Origin: Cyclospora cayetanensis
Taxonomy: Eukaryota > Apicomplexa > Conoidasida > Eucoccidiorida > Eimeriidae
DNA length: 64,000 nucleotides
Reading direction: 5' to 3'
Assembly (NCBI RefSeq): GCF_002999335.1
Contig: NW_020312050.1
Span: 62,001 to 126,000 of the forward strand
Of the stretch, positions 26,970-38,309 are shown in pieces. How positions within the stretch are numbered: the stretch's first letter is position 1; every line of letters starts with the position of its first letter. Position numbers and translations under genes: made by a program. A model generated the notes under the pieces. That model searched no databases, had not been told where the DNA came from, and worked only from the letters and a program-made list of their open reading frames with translations.

Positions 26970-29900
26970 TTATTCATTGACTCCCGATATTTTAGCATCT
27001 CGTGTCACATTGACAAAGCCAGAAAAAACAGGACTGGGGCCATGCAAGAGCTGAGTCAACAGTTCATGACGCCTGAAATGTCTGGAAGCCTCATACTCCC
27101 TCAAACATTTCTCTAAAGCGGCGGGGCAGAGGCACTTCAGCAGTAGAATGACGTGAATTAGAGCGTGCCTTGCTTGCTCCTTCTGTACTCCAGCAGGCAC
27201 ACTAATAATTTGTTTTTGTGCCATCTTCAGTATTGCTTTCAGATTTTGAGTCGCCTCTGTCTGCAGCGTTGACCCCTCTTCGACGGATTCGTTCATAAAT
27301 GGAGAAACCTCCGAGGTTGTATTTTGCATTTCCACTATATGCCTAACGCAGCTGTCAACTGCCTGAAAGATTTCAGACTCTGTCAAGATTTCAAGCAAGA
27401 AGTTTCGCGCTGCATGTAAGTGAAGGTGGCTATACAGTGGTAATCGCCAAGCCCTCGGCATTGTCAGGAGCGGGAGACGCCTATCCTGCGAGCGCTCGTC
27501 TGCCGAGTTAGTAAGCTCCGTTTCGCTGAAAACACCTATATTGGATGCGATCCCATCTACTACTGCATCGACGAGACAGCTGGCAATTTGGAAAAGAAAC
27601 CAGGGACTTTGTGTCTGGTACGGCAACCACGAACTACAGTGGAGGTCAGTGCAGTCGCCTCCTGCTGCTGATGCATCCTTCCTTCCACCAGGTCTATTTT
27701 CCTTTAAACCAGATAAACGTGTGCCAAACTGGTCAAAAGTGTCGTGAGCAGTAAGCTGCCGAGTAGGAGAGCCGTACTCATCCAATGACTCATAGGCCTT
27801 CCCCGCTGACAGTCTTTGGAGTTTGGCGGGAGGGTGGAGTGCGACAATAGCATTGCTGATTATTCTCTTGAGGGTTTCCACCTCTTTTGTTACACTTCCT
27901 AGAGAAAGTCGCAGTAGCAGCACTGCTTGGTCCTTAAGAGCTGATGCAGCGCTTATTGCAGACAGTCTCAGTTCCCGCCTCTTTTCCAACGGCATGTCCT
28001 CCAAAATCATAGCAGGTGTTTTACCTGGGTACGTAGCGGCACATTTGTGTGCATATGCCTCAGAGGCTACACAAAAGAGCTTTGTGTGCAGGCGAGTTTC
28101 TTGTAGAAGCCATCCCATATCTTCAGCAAGACCGGATCTAGCCAGCGTCTCTTGCAGCGCACTGCAGGTAGCACTTGTTTCTGACTGTAACAGAGTAACG
28201 AAATCCGTTATAGCTTGTAGCGTGTCTCCAAGGTCCTCTACAGAACGATTATCCCGTAGCTGGCTGAGTACTATATAAGAGAGGACCTCTGCTGCTGCTT
28301 GTGTTGGGGTCTTCCGCCTCGCTAAAGGTCCTGAGCTTTCCATGCTTTGCTCTTGGTTGGGTTCAACCGTACGCATTTCAGCTAACTCCTTGGTTCGTTG
28401 TGACCCACTTTCCTGTTGTTCACACACAATTGATGAAGTTCGGAGACTACTTTGGACTTCAACACTTTGGTCACGATTGTGCAGTATATTGCCGCTGGAA
28501 GGAGCCATTAGCACCAAACGTCTAGCGAGCCTCAGTGCTGTTCTTATTGCAAGGCAGCGTGTTGCCTTTGAATGAGTTGCCGCAGAAAGTTGTTGAAGCT
28601 TTTCACGGAGTATATAGAAGGATTCCTCTTCAAGAATGCGCTCGTCTGGCAAGCACTTGATATATGCGATGAGAGAGGCTAAATTTGTAGGAGGCAGCCT
28701 CGTAGATACATCTGCGTAGATCCATATTATTCTCTCATTCGGTGTACCAGGTACAATACTGCTTGTAGTCAAGTTATACTTAGCCACCTTCTCCAGTAAC
28801 TCCTGGAGGTCTGCAGGTATAATCGCACGCTCTTCATCGTCCAGCCCATTGGTTAAAGCAGTTACAGAACAAACAGTGCTGAAAATGTTTTGCCATGTCG
28901 CTTCAGGAATGGCTTCTTTTTGCCGCACTATTCCAGACAACAGTGTCTTGACAACCTTTCTCACACTTTCTGCTGCGAAGTTGGCAAATTGCTCTTGCAA
29001 GAGGTAGGTGCGCGCAAGGGTGTCAGTAATCTTTGGCACGATAGGACCGAGGCGACCCAAACCGAGCGTGGAATCGTAGGCATTTTGTAACGCCATAAAG
29101 GTGCCCTCTAGCAACAAATCAAGCAAACCTATCATACCGATTTGCTGACCCGGATCATCAAGGCTGTGTTCCTCAAGGGCAACTTTCACGATGTCCCAGT
29201 AGTTTTCGGGGTCTATAAAGACTCCCAGTAAGCGCACTGCCATGCTATATGTTTTCACAGCCTCTTTGGAATGGCGGTGCTGTGCTGACAAAACATGAGA
29301 GCAGATCCGTAGACAGTCATCTAGCCACTCTACAGCCGCCTCTTCTATGTACGCTAGTGACACCACGAGCAGGCGAGCTGAGATCGCATGGGTGACTTCT
29401 TTGAAGTCCTCTACACGCTCGAACAGGGCTTTGGCATAGCGTCTGAAGTACGTCCTTACCATCATTCGTGACCCCAAGCAGGGCCTTGGGGGGTTGCCTA
29501 TAAGTGCCTCCCCAGCCGCAAGGAATTTTTCAATTGCTGAACTTGAGAGAGAATACCCCTCGAAGCCTAGCTTACGCAGGCGCTGAGAATAAGATCCAAC
29601 AAAAGATATAAACTGATTTGTCTCTTCCATCTTATCTCGGGCCTCCGCCGTATCCAAATAGCCTCCCAGAGGAAATGCTAGCAAAACTTTCCCTTCGTAG
29701 CTCCAAGGTTCAGGAGCCCCAAGCTGCTTTATCTCACGAAGCTCCTTTTCATGAGTAGCCTCGTAGTGTCTTCCAAGCCTCTCTAGAAGGACAAAGACCA
29801 GCTGCTGTATAGGTCTGAATGGGTCAAAGAGTCCGCTAAGAAGGTATGGGAACAACCAACTTTCGTAGTCAGCCTTATCATCAAACTCGAGTAGCCACCA

Positions 29901-31052
29901 TGTGAGAATTTCAAAAAAGAACATTCGAACCACAGGTGAATGATCCGAAAGCAGCTCAGCAAAGTAATTACGGATGGTGGTTACTTCGTACAAGGCCTTG
30001 ATGGGGACAAAGTTTGGATCACGCCATCCAGAAAGCATTTGGACAATTTCACAGGTATACTTGTACAGGCCACAACGGAGCACGTGCGTAAGCGTCCGAA
30101 GCGCCCCCATCCTGATCTTTGCATGCTGATGTACAAGGCACGAAAGAATCGATCTTGACAAGGGCTCAGTAAAATGGAGTAGCATATGCTGGTGACGATC
30201 GCAAAACTCTGCAATCGCTTGTAAAGCCACAAGTTTTATGGTGGGGCACAAATCCATAGCTCCAGCGCGCAGCAGACCTGTCACCATGTCGAGATAGTTC
30301 CAAGCAGATTCGTCTGAGCTCCGATCGAGCACGGCGAGCAGTACTTGCAACAGTTCCTGGCGTACGTCCTCACTCTTCTCCACCGGCGTCAACTGGAGAG
30401 GCTTATATTCGGGTGCAGGACGCATAATGGGGGGAAGGTGTGCCACACCGTCGATATCCTCAGAGCCAAAGCGTGGGACCAGAGCACGGAGCACATTTCT
30501 GAGGTGGCTATCGACATCTGTAATCTCATTTAAAAACTTGCACAGTAAGCAGGCAGCTGTATGTCGTGCTGCCTCAGTGGGATCCGAAAGGCACAGCAGG
30601 AGAGAGTCGATCAGCAAAGGAAAGGCCCGGTTGTAGAAGGCACGAGGTACAGGGGCTTCGATAAAAATGTCTTTCAGCATCGACAGACATTTGTGTCGTT
30701 TAGTGTTGCTAGAATCTTCCTTGAGAGTGTTGGCTTGCTGCAGCACTGTAGAAGCCAATGATTGCCAACTCTCAAGTGTATACGCCGGTTTGCCGTGCTT
30801 TGCTTCGTCGGTACACGCGAGGTCTATTTCTACTTTAGCCTTCCCAGTTTGATAAACGTGTTTTTCTGATTCTACTGCTCCAAAGCATTTGAGGTTCTGT
30901 AGATTTTTAGGTTTGCTCTGCGAATGCCAAGGCCTTCTAACCTTGGGATACTGAAAACGGGATAAGGAGGGGCGACCGTCAGACGGTGTATCCCGCAAGA
31001 CACTAGCGGACTTGTTAAATTCGCTCCAGTTTCCATCTGCAGGATCCATCAT
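26970..31052 (-). CDS. Large HEAT-repeat protein related to DNAAF5 (intronless)
   Basis: One uninterrupted frame of 1,360 residues starting with two consecutive ATGs at 31052. Residues about 110-700 line up with the DNAAF5 family block by block: LLLCLSDPTEAARHTAACLL, then LLQVLLAVLDR, then HQHAKIRMGALRTLTHVLR (animal proteins have HQHWKVR at this point). Next come WWLLEFDD...WLFPYLLSGLFDP, P(x)CLGSRMMVRTYFRRYAKAL, and ARLLVVSLAYIEEAAVEWLD followed by LLGVFIDPENYWDIVKVAL. The last 500 residues are helical but carry none of the DNAAF5 C-terminal signatures. A second gene in this window (10814-16554) does carry them, so this one is probably a diverged paralogue or another axonemal HEAT protein of the same fold. 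Its neighbours, IFT121 and SSNA1, favour a flagellar role. A short HEAT-like frame upstream (31519-31330, minus) might be an extra 5' exon, but I could not link it. Confidence 0.85.
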   Translation of the reverse strand: MMDPADGNWSEFNKSASVLRDTPSDGRPSLSRFQYPKVRRPWHSQSKPKNLQNLKCFGAVESEKHVYQTGKAKVEIDLACTDEAKHGKPAYTLESWQSLASTVLQQANTLKEDSSNTKRHKCLSMLKDIFIEAPVPRAFYNRAFPLLIDSLLLCLSDPTEAARHTAACLLCKFLNEITDVDSHLRNVLRALVPRFGSEDIDGVAHLPPIMRPAPEYKPLQLTPVEKSEDVRQELLQVLLAVLDRSSDESAWNYLDMVTGLLRAGAMDLCPTIKLVALQAIAEFCDRHQHMLLHFTEPLSRSILSCLVHQHAKIRMGALRTLTHVLRCGLYKYTCEIVQMLSGWRDPNFVPIKALYEVTTIRNYFAELLSDHSPVVRMFFFEILTWWLLEFDDKADYESWLFPYLLSGLFDPFRPIQQLVFVLLERLGRHYEATHEKELREIKQLGAPEPWSYEGKVLLAFPLGGYLDTAEARDKMEETNQFISFVGSYSQRLRKLGFEGYSLSSSAIEKFLAAGEALIGNPPRPCLGSRMMVRTYFRRYAKALFERVEDFKEVTHAISARLLVVSLAYIEEAAVEWLDDCLRICSHVLSAQHRHSKEAVKTYSMAVRLLGVFIDPENYWDIVKVALEEHSLDDPGQQIGMIGLLDLLLEGTFMALQNAYDSTLGLGRLGPIVPKITDTLARTYLLQEQFANFAAESVRKVVKTLLSGIVRQKEAIPEATWQNIFSTVCSVTALTNGLDDEERAIIPADLQELLEKVAKYNLTTSSIVPGTPNERIIWIYADVSTRLPPTNLASLIAYIKCLPDERILEEESFYILREKLQQLSAATHSKATRCLAIRTALRLARRLVLMAPSSGNILHNRDQSVEVQSSLRTSSIVCEQQESGSQRTKELAEMRTVEPNQEQSMESSGPLARRKTPTQAAAEVLSYIVLSQLRDNRSVEDLGDTLQAITDFVTLLQSETSATCSALQETLARSGLAEDMGWLLQETRLHTKLFCVASEAYAHKCAATYPGKTPAMILEDMPLEKRRELRLSAISAASALKDQAVLLLRLSLGSVTKEVETLKRIISNAIVALHPPAKLQRLSAGKAYESLDEYGSPTRQLTAHDTFDQFGTRLSGLKENRPGGRKDASAAGGDCTDLHCSSWLPYQTQSPWFLFQIASCLVDAVVDGIASNIGVFSETELTNSADERSQDRRLPLLTMPRAWRLPLYSHLHLHAARNFLLEILTESEIFQAVDSCVRHIVEMQNTTSEVSPFMNESVEEGSTLQTEATQNLKAILKMAQKQIISVPAGVQKEQARHALIHVILLLKCLCPAALEKCLREYEASRHFRRHELLTQLLHGPSPVFSGFVNVTRDAKISGVNE

Positions 31053-34000
31053 GCTCTCCGAATGCCTTTAACCGAGAGAAACCCTTCAAATTTGTCGGCG
31101 ATTCGCCCTTGGTTTGTTCTATCTGTCCCGCAGGCCACTCTTGTAAACGCAAATCAATCCATCCCAGCGTGAAGTGCAATGAGTCTTATCTATTAGCCGC
31201 AATATTAGTACTATCACAACCCTTTACCCTCAACGTGCTATATGGTGGAACAATAAATGCCCATTGTGCGAGTGAGGCAGTTCCGACCAGTGGAGGGGCG
31301 CATACCCAGAGCTGCGTCCCAAGAGAGTACACCTGAGAGGGTCTTAATTGATTCATAGATATTCGTGCAGACGCTCTGGAGGCAAACTAAGAGATACTCA
31401 GAGACTTTTGGTGTGTGTGCTGCCGCGTGGCCGAGAGTAGTAAGCAACGGAAGCCGCATAGATGCAAGTGTTTTCCGAAATAATTGTGGTTGAGTCTTCC
31501 TATAATACTCATAAAGCACAAATAATGAAGTTAAAACGTATACTGTGTACTAGGAGGCGTAATCCCCAAACGTTTATACGTGCGGTCTCTGCCGCTACCA
31601 CAGTACCAAGGCGCTTCCACTCAGCTGCACCACTGGAGAGGAAGCGTTTGTACGGATATCCCCAATAATACCGGCTTTAGAATTGTACATATTTCGTCTA
31701 TTATCTACAAAACTGAAGACCAGATAACTCCACCACAAAATCATAAGTTGGCGCATCTGCCATGCTCGCCAGTATGCATCATTTCTCCCCAAGGGTAGTC
31801 TAGGTAGTGACAATAATCATCCAGCACCAACCTAGAACTAGCCGTCTTTGCCATCAAACAATTCGATGCCTGTGTAACATATCTACGGAGAATTAGGCTG
31901 TGCACGGGGAAATATTGGTACTGCCCAAGAACGTCAATTTGCCTGATGCGCAAAACCGAAACCTGTACTTGTATCCTTCCTACCCAAAATGGCCTTCTTA
32001 AATTGTCAACAATCGTTCAATTTATTTCTCCATAGCATTCGAATTTTATTGTCGATTTCGTTAAATGTGTTTGCCTGATGTCTTCTTTCCAAAGTGCAAG
32101 GAGTCAGTTGCCATACTAATAATGTACCGTCCGGGAGCGCCTTGACTTCAATATCGGCTTACTTTCAAAGCTTTGACTTTTAGGCTAATGTGAATAGAAG
32201 ACGATTTCGGGTATTTCACAATGTGATTCCTCCTTTCACCAACAAATGCAGTGTCCCTCCTGAGCTTGTCCTTGTGTGTGCATTGGACTCGCTGCGCAAG
32301 AAACCCAGCCTGCCCTGCTTTCAACGAGAACTCTAATGCTTTCAAGTCTCACTGTGTTATTCGTGCCTGGAGAAGCGCACATTCCGATGCAATTTATGTG
32401 ACTGCCAATTCACCATGCATTCATCTCTTCATCTATCCACTTGCTTTTACGCCCTCTACCTGCACTAGTGTACCCGCTTGCTAGCAAATATGAACTTATG
32501 TGTACTCTTGTGCATGAAATTTCATTTAGCAAAATTAATCAATGTATAGCTGATGTTAGCCAACAGCCCATTTATGCTCGTTTGTCTGAAGAAGAAAGGC
32601 ATCGTATAGGGCTAGGGCATAGCTCTGTAGTGTCCCCTCCTGTGTATATTAGCTCTGCTTATTGGCTGAGCTAGCATCAGCAAGGGGTGGTGGGGTGGGG
32701 GGCAGACGCCGAGTGACTTGGATTGGCAAAAGAACAAGTCCTCAGCTCTCCCCTATGTAGCAATAACTGTATTGATAATGGATCAGGCTCTCATGAGTAC
32801 ATTCATGTTTGTAGTAGTTAGATGAAGGGCTGAGAGGCTCCGTGACTGTTTGCCATTTAGGCTTTTTTACTGGCACCTGCGGAGGCACCCAATTGGGCCA
32901 CCGTTGTGATCCACTCCAGCGCCACAGCCTCACTACGTCCTCTCTTGCGCCTATAGTTAATACGCCTACGTTTTTTTTTCAAATTTGATGTGCGGTGAGA
33001 AGATGTTTAATTCTTTTTTGCCTTCGCGCTGTATTCTCGCTCCGAGTTAAGCTTCCTGCGCCTACGGGAAGCCCCATGGCTTTTATTTCTCCTCAACCCA
33101 CCTGGAGATTGCCAGGCGAGCAAATGTTTTGGCTCGCTCATTCCCTTCAGCTGCAGAGCAGTATGAGCTGCGTATCATTTTCTTATGAAGCAGTGGCGGA
33201 GATGTTTCAGATGTGGCCACCGCCCTGTATGAAGCGTTTCAAGCCACGATCCGCTTGCTGCACGAGCAACGGGACCTCTCTTGCCCAAATATTACAGAGA
33301 TGCTGTTTTCCTATAAGCTTTGGGCGTATGCAGAAAAAGTTCCTTGCTCCCACAGATACTTCAATGGGTTATCGTTGCATGCTGTTAGCAATAATTGTGA
33401 TGCTTTCAACGAAGTGGAGAGATGTAGCCCATCCATCCCAGGTGTAATATCCCGTAAAAGTATGTCCATCTGAAATCAAGCAATCTATCATGAAGCTTGT
33501 ACTACATGTGATTAGCCAAACCGAAAACTCATACTACACACATTTTTTCTTGGTTCTGAAATGTGGCTTGCTCACCGCAGAGCACGCGGCTCACCTGTCG
33601 CTGTAAGTAACACCTAGCGGCAAACAGACGAGGGCAGAGACGAAGATATTGTTCAAGAGTCCGCTGCTAGGTAGATTAAAACAGTACTCACGTACACACT
33701 GAAACACGGCAAAACATTGCCTATTGACGTTACAACAAGGCAAATAGGTTTGTCTAGCTGAAACTAAATATCTTCTGGCCATTGTTCAGCCTGGCTTGGT
33801 GCTCAGGATGAAGCTCACACTGCTTAGTGTCCATTGTAAGTTGCCGCTCTCTGGATCATTTGTGAATCAACATCGGTGCGCAGCCAAGTTTTTTCACGAT
33901 GTGTTTGTCTAAATTCCCTAGAAATATTTTCTCAACAGTCCAGATACTCTTGGATAGCTAAGGCTCCCGCAGTCCACGAAGGAGACTTACGGCAAATCAA

Positions 34001-34857
34001 AAGAGCGTGCAACTACTTAGACTATTAGCAATAATTGTGATGTGTGAAACTTTCTTCTATTTTCGGTCGTCCGTTTTGTTGCCTTTTTCGAGAAGGGAAG
34101 CTGCTTGGACGGCTTCCTATCTCACATTCCAAGGCAAACCAGCCATGGGCCTGGTCAAATCGTGCTTCGCTCTGCTTATTGCATAACTCATTCACAATAC
34201 AACGCTGTAACTAGCTGGAGATAATGCCTTTGAGAGTACCTTACAGAGGGTATAAAGTAACACTTAGCCAATGCTTTGAAGTGGAGATAAATCTTGCCTT
34301 ACATTGAGAATATGAAGTGGAAAGCCTGGAAGGGTCACAGTCAAAGCAATTTCTTCTTTTGGCTCACCAGGCTTCTAATTTTGCTTGTGGGGCAGTTCGG
34401 CTGCGAGAGCCTAGAGGTGAAAGTTGGTCCTCCTAGTGGTGCGCCACTAGGCAGGGATGCGTTAAATGAGCCTAATGCGAAAGTGAACAACAGGATTCAA
34501 TTCATCAAGTATATTATGTGGCTATATTTCTCCGGATACTGGGACAGCTGCTACTCTTTCCCTCAAAAGTGACCTCAAATGGTTGCGCAGGATGCACCAG
34601 CTCTGGGGCTGATTACTGCCGCATCTTATATAGGCTTGTATTGCAATTTGTAGAAAACAAGCCGCACAAAACTATAAATCTAAATGCGAAACGTGTAGAA
34701 GCAAACTATTTGTGGCAAGATCTATGGATACTTCTTTCAAAGTGGAATCGTTCTACAGTATCTGTTGCATGCCAGGGAATATCGCCCCCTCTCTGCGCTG
34801 GTCTTATCCCCAGTATCAATGAACTAAATAGCGTAGCTTCACTCAAGAGTATGAGAA
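31053..34857. other. Long divergent intergenic region between the HEAT-repeat gene and SSNA1
   Basis: About 3.8 kb. It should contain two promoters. Two stretches look faintly coding: 31519-31330 on the minus strand (helical, followed by a possible gtgtac donor) and 33213-33440 on the plus strand (helical, TALYEAFQATIRLLHEQRDL). The latter has no ATG and no confirmed partner exon. The 18-mer ttagcaataattgtgatg occurs at 33385 and again at 34025. Otherwise nothing recognisable. Confidence 0.35.
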
Positions 34858-35679
34858 ATGTCAGTCCAACCCCAGAATGCGAATCTCTCAGCCTGTGGCA
34901 GCGAGCTGCTCAGGTGCATTGAGGAGCTCAAAAAGAAGCGCGATGATCTAGCCAGGAACATCCAAGCTGTACGTTGTTGACTCTAATATCACATAATTGT
35001 CTTTATCTCGTCCCTAAAGCTTGCAGATGTCACAGTTCAGGGGGAAGCTAGTAACTCTTGTGAGCGGAGGCCTTATTATTTGGACTTTTGGATAGTGGAC
35101 AGCCAATTAGGCACTGTCTCTGCAGGAGGCTGAGGAGAAAGAGAAAATTCAAAGGGGCATTGCTACGCTTACTGAAAAGCTTCAAAAAATCACAGGTCGA
35201 TTGTCCAAATATCCTCGCATAATTAGTGTAGAAATGCCGTGACCAGCACATCCATTAGCCAAAAGTATAAAAAGACCAATCCTCTCTGGCGTAAAGCCGC
35301 CTCTGCGGAATGGGTAGTACAGCAAGCCACTTAGGTCCAACAAGCAACGATCTAAGGCCTTGCTGGGCCTTCCGATGTGAGAAACTGTAATATATAATGC
35401 ATCGATTGTGCAGTGAATCAAGACCGAAATATGCAGGCTCGCGATGAGTATGAAAAGACGATCCAAGAGACGGAAGCTGCATATATCAAGGTCGGTGAGG
35501 CTATTCAATGCCACGATCCCAGCTATTCAAAACTCAAGCTTCTTTTTTGGTGCGGTGCGGCATATCTTTCTTACCATTTACCTTGCTTCTGCTATTGCCA
35601 GATTATTGAATCATCCCAGACACTGCTGCATGTCTTAAGACGTGAATCCCTCAACTTGGCGAAGAAAGCGGGCCCATAA
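34858..35679 (+). CDS. SSNA1: SSNA1 / DIP13 (NA14), small microtubule-associated coiled-coil protein
   Basis: SSNA1, called DIP13 in Chlamydomonas, is a small coiled-coil protein of basal bodies and axonemes that self-assembles into fibrils along microtubules and promotes their branching. Four exons join in phase: 34858-34968 (37 codons, gtacgt donor), 35126-35195, 35414-35490 and 35602-35679 (stop TAA). They give 111 residues, the normal family length. All hallmarks are present: ELLRCIEELKKKRDDLARNI, EKEKIQRGIATLTEKLQKI, RDEYEKTIQETEAAYIK and IIESSQTLLHVLRRE. The start ATG at 34858 gives a short N-terminal leader like that of other members. There is no need for an alternative reading. Because every exon is under 120 bases, automatic gene finders may miss this gene. 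Confidence 0.95.
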
Positions 35680-36267
35680 AGAGCATTTGAGCACGATATT
35701 CCACAGCAGTTGGGTGAAAGAAAAGATTGCGTGAATCTTTTATCAGGCAGCCCCCCGCAAACATCAGTGGCTTTGTACCCTTGTGGGAAAGAAAGTGGAG
35801 GGCAAATCAGCACCGTCGTGGTCATCGAGTTTGGGGATACGCCTCACCACAGGCTTTCAGATCATATGAAGTGCTGGATGCATTGTGATTCAATCGTATA
35901 TGCTTCCAGCTTTATTAGGCGGTTTTTGGCTTGCCTGTCACATCTCAAACTATTGAAGCGCCTGGGTACTGCTTTAATTCCTGTAGTGAACGAACACTAC
36001 AATCGCGCTTCCCGCTGCTTTCGTCGCAGTTGAAGACATGCTCCCGAAGACTCACTCGAAGCGCTAGGGTCTTTGGACGCAGGGCCCTCGCCTAATAACC
36101 ACTGTTGGCCAGCGTAGAGAGCCCTTCGAATCGTTAGGAAACCCCAAGAGGCCAAACTACTCCCTGAATACGTACTGTAGCTATACTCTAGCTAGCTCCT
36201 CACCTATTCTACTGCCTCCCTCCACAGAACTGGGACCCCAATAAAAAGCCGTCTTTAGTAATGGCTC

Positions 36268-36324
36268 TTTCTGATGAGTTCCAGTGTCGCGGGGGCTCGG
36301 CACAACACTAGAACTCATCAGAAA
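36268..36324. repeat. Near-perfect 20-bp inverted repeat (hairpin), 17-base loop
   Basis: The left arm 36268-36287 (tttctgatgagttccagtgt) pairs with the right arm 36305-36324 (acactagaactcatcagaaa) with one mismatch. The loop is GC-rich. It lies about 590 bases after the SSNA1 stop codon. It could be a structured 3' end, a small RNA or the relic of a mobile element; the sequence alone does not decide. Confidence 0.7.
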
Positions 36325-38309
36325 AGCAGGTTGCATGCGCCTGCGTGACGATCTCAAACTCGATGACCACTCAACCCAATCTATCTATAGCCCTCAATAC
36401 TGTATTTAAAAAGCGAATATGCTTTTCGCTCCGAAAACGATGTAAGTATTCCATAAAACGCCTCTGACCTCAATGCATGTTGCTACACTTCCACGCTCAC
36501 TGGGCCTGCTGCACAAATGCAAGTCAGACCCCAGCACCAATAAGCAGAATCCTCGCTACTAGGTACGATTCAACGTGTTACAGGAGCAGCCGGCTCTATG
36601 CCAAATCAATATCTGAAATAACTTTGTTAGTGAAAGATTTTCTCGGCGTTTACTGTTGCGTGCAAAGCAGGTCGGGGCTTCGGCGAATTAGATTCCACAA
36701 TGACCCAGTAAACATCAGTGCCATTTGAACTTCAAGCTGCTATCCAAAAACTAAGTTTCGGCATTTGCCAGTCTCCAACTCTGTCCATCATTGAGCTCAT
36801 TTTGGTTGTTGAGTTTTACTACGGGGGAGTAGCACCCAATTGTATCCAAGTATCGAGCAACAAGCTTCCACAATATCATTAGAGTCATACAAAATCTCTA
36901 GCGTATTCTGGTAGGGATTGTAGTACATTGGCACTTACATTCTTTAGGGATTGAGAGCCTTGGCGGACTGTGGGTGTGCAGGGCACCTAGTTCTGTAGGA
37001 GTGCTGCGAGAGCCTTTCAACTTCTGCACGTACATTGTAGTGTTAGTGAACTAAATGAATCACTTTATGTTGTGGTTGCTTTTCCTAAATGTGGCGTTGC
37101 GATCCAAATTTCCTAGTTTTTTAATCAATTGATCCACGGATAGATTCCTGTGGTTAAGCTTTACCAGCTTCTCCTCGGCATCAGCTAATGAGCTAGACCT
37201 GTACGAAGACTTGGTGTGTAGCAATACGTCGCATCAGCCAGCTTTATGTCTATGAATGAAGTTAGCATCAAATTAGGTTTTTACCAATAAACACGCCTGG
37301 AGACGTCAATGGGCCACAGTGCAATGCAAACGGATTACATAATCTCTAAGTATCTAGCACTCCGTATGACCGTCGCATCGTTCTGGTTTCTGTAGCCTCA
37401 TCGAAGCAACCATAAGCGATTGATCGGCTGAAAAATTGTCTGCTTCTTCACTTAGTGAGTTTACTGCACTCACATCGGCCTCCAAGCCCGCCTTTGCCGG
37501 CACAATGCATTGCAGCACCGTCAACGTCCAACGACAGATAGTATTTTCTATCACAGTGCCGCTGGCGAGCATACAATTAGTACATGGAAAAATAAGTCGA
37601 GCAAAGGTAGCCAACAGTTGCAGGGAAACTTGACAGCCCAATGCATTGACAGGCAGTGGAAGAGTGGTGAACAGCTGCATGAAGCCATGCGAACTGGCTA
37701 GCTTTGCTCTTCATGCAGCGCCTCGGTAGGGAGACGCGTTACACCCAACTCTCTACAAAATTATTAAAAATTAATGAATGCATAGTAGAAGAGCTCCCTG
37801 CTTTCCATTCCTGAGCCTCGCAGGAGCAGATCAGACAGCAAGTGTGTTGGTGCACCTCGTAAGTACTCCGAGCACTCACAGCTACTTGCACATACTTTGT
37901 AGCGCACGCATGCATACAACACTGTGGTATGCTATTTTGATCCAGTCGCACCGTGAGGACGCAAGATATTCGAACAGAGAACCATCTAGTCAAATCATGA
38001 CTACTTCGTTGTTTAAAATAATTAAGGTAGTGGAAAATGTTCAAGTGTAGCCACGCCTGCTACAAGAAAAGCCTGCATGATCAAAACGCTGCTCATGAAA
38101 CGCTATCAAGTTTTTTGTCCAGTCGGGTATAAAGTTTCTTCGTAAGGGGACTTACGTGGAGAATTACAGTTTATGACTCCAGATGGTGCAGCATTTTCCC
38201 CAAGCGTCCACTATCTGTTTTTGCAGTGGGATAGCAAGTTTTCTTGCAGCGGCTGTCTAGCTTTCAAAAAGTTATTTATTTATTCAGTCAATCATGGTTT
38301 GGGCAACAG

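Noticed and set aside
36271..36324. Hammerhead-ribozyme core (ctgatga … gaaa) in the hairpin
   Set aside because: The ctgatga motif is itself base-paired in the stem, and the conserved gaaa and cleavage-site elements are not in the required places.
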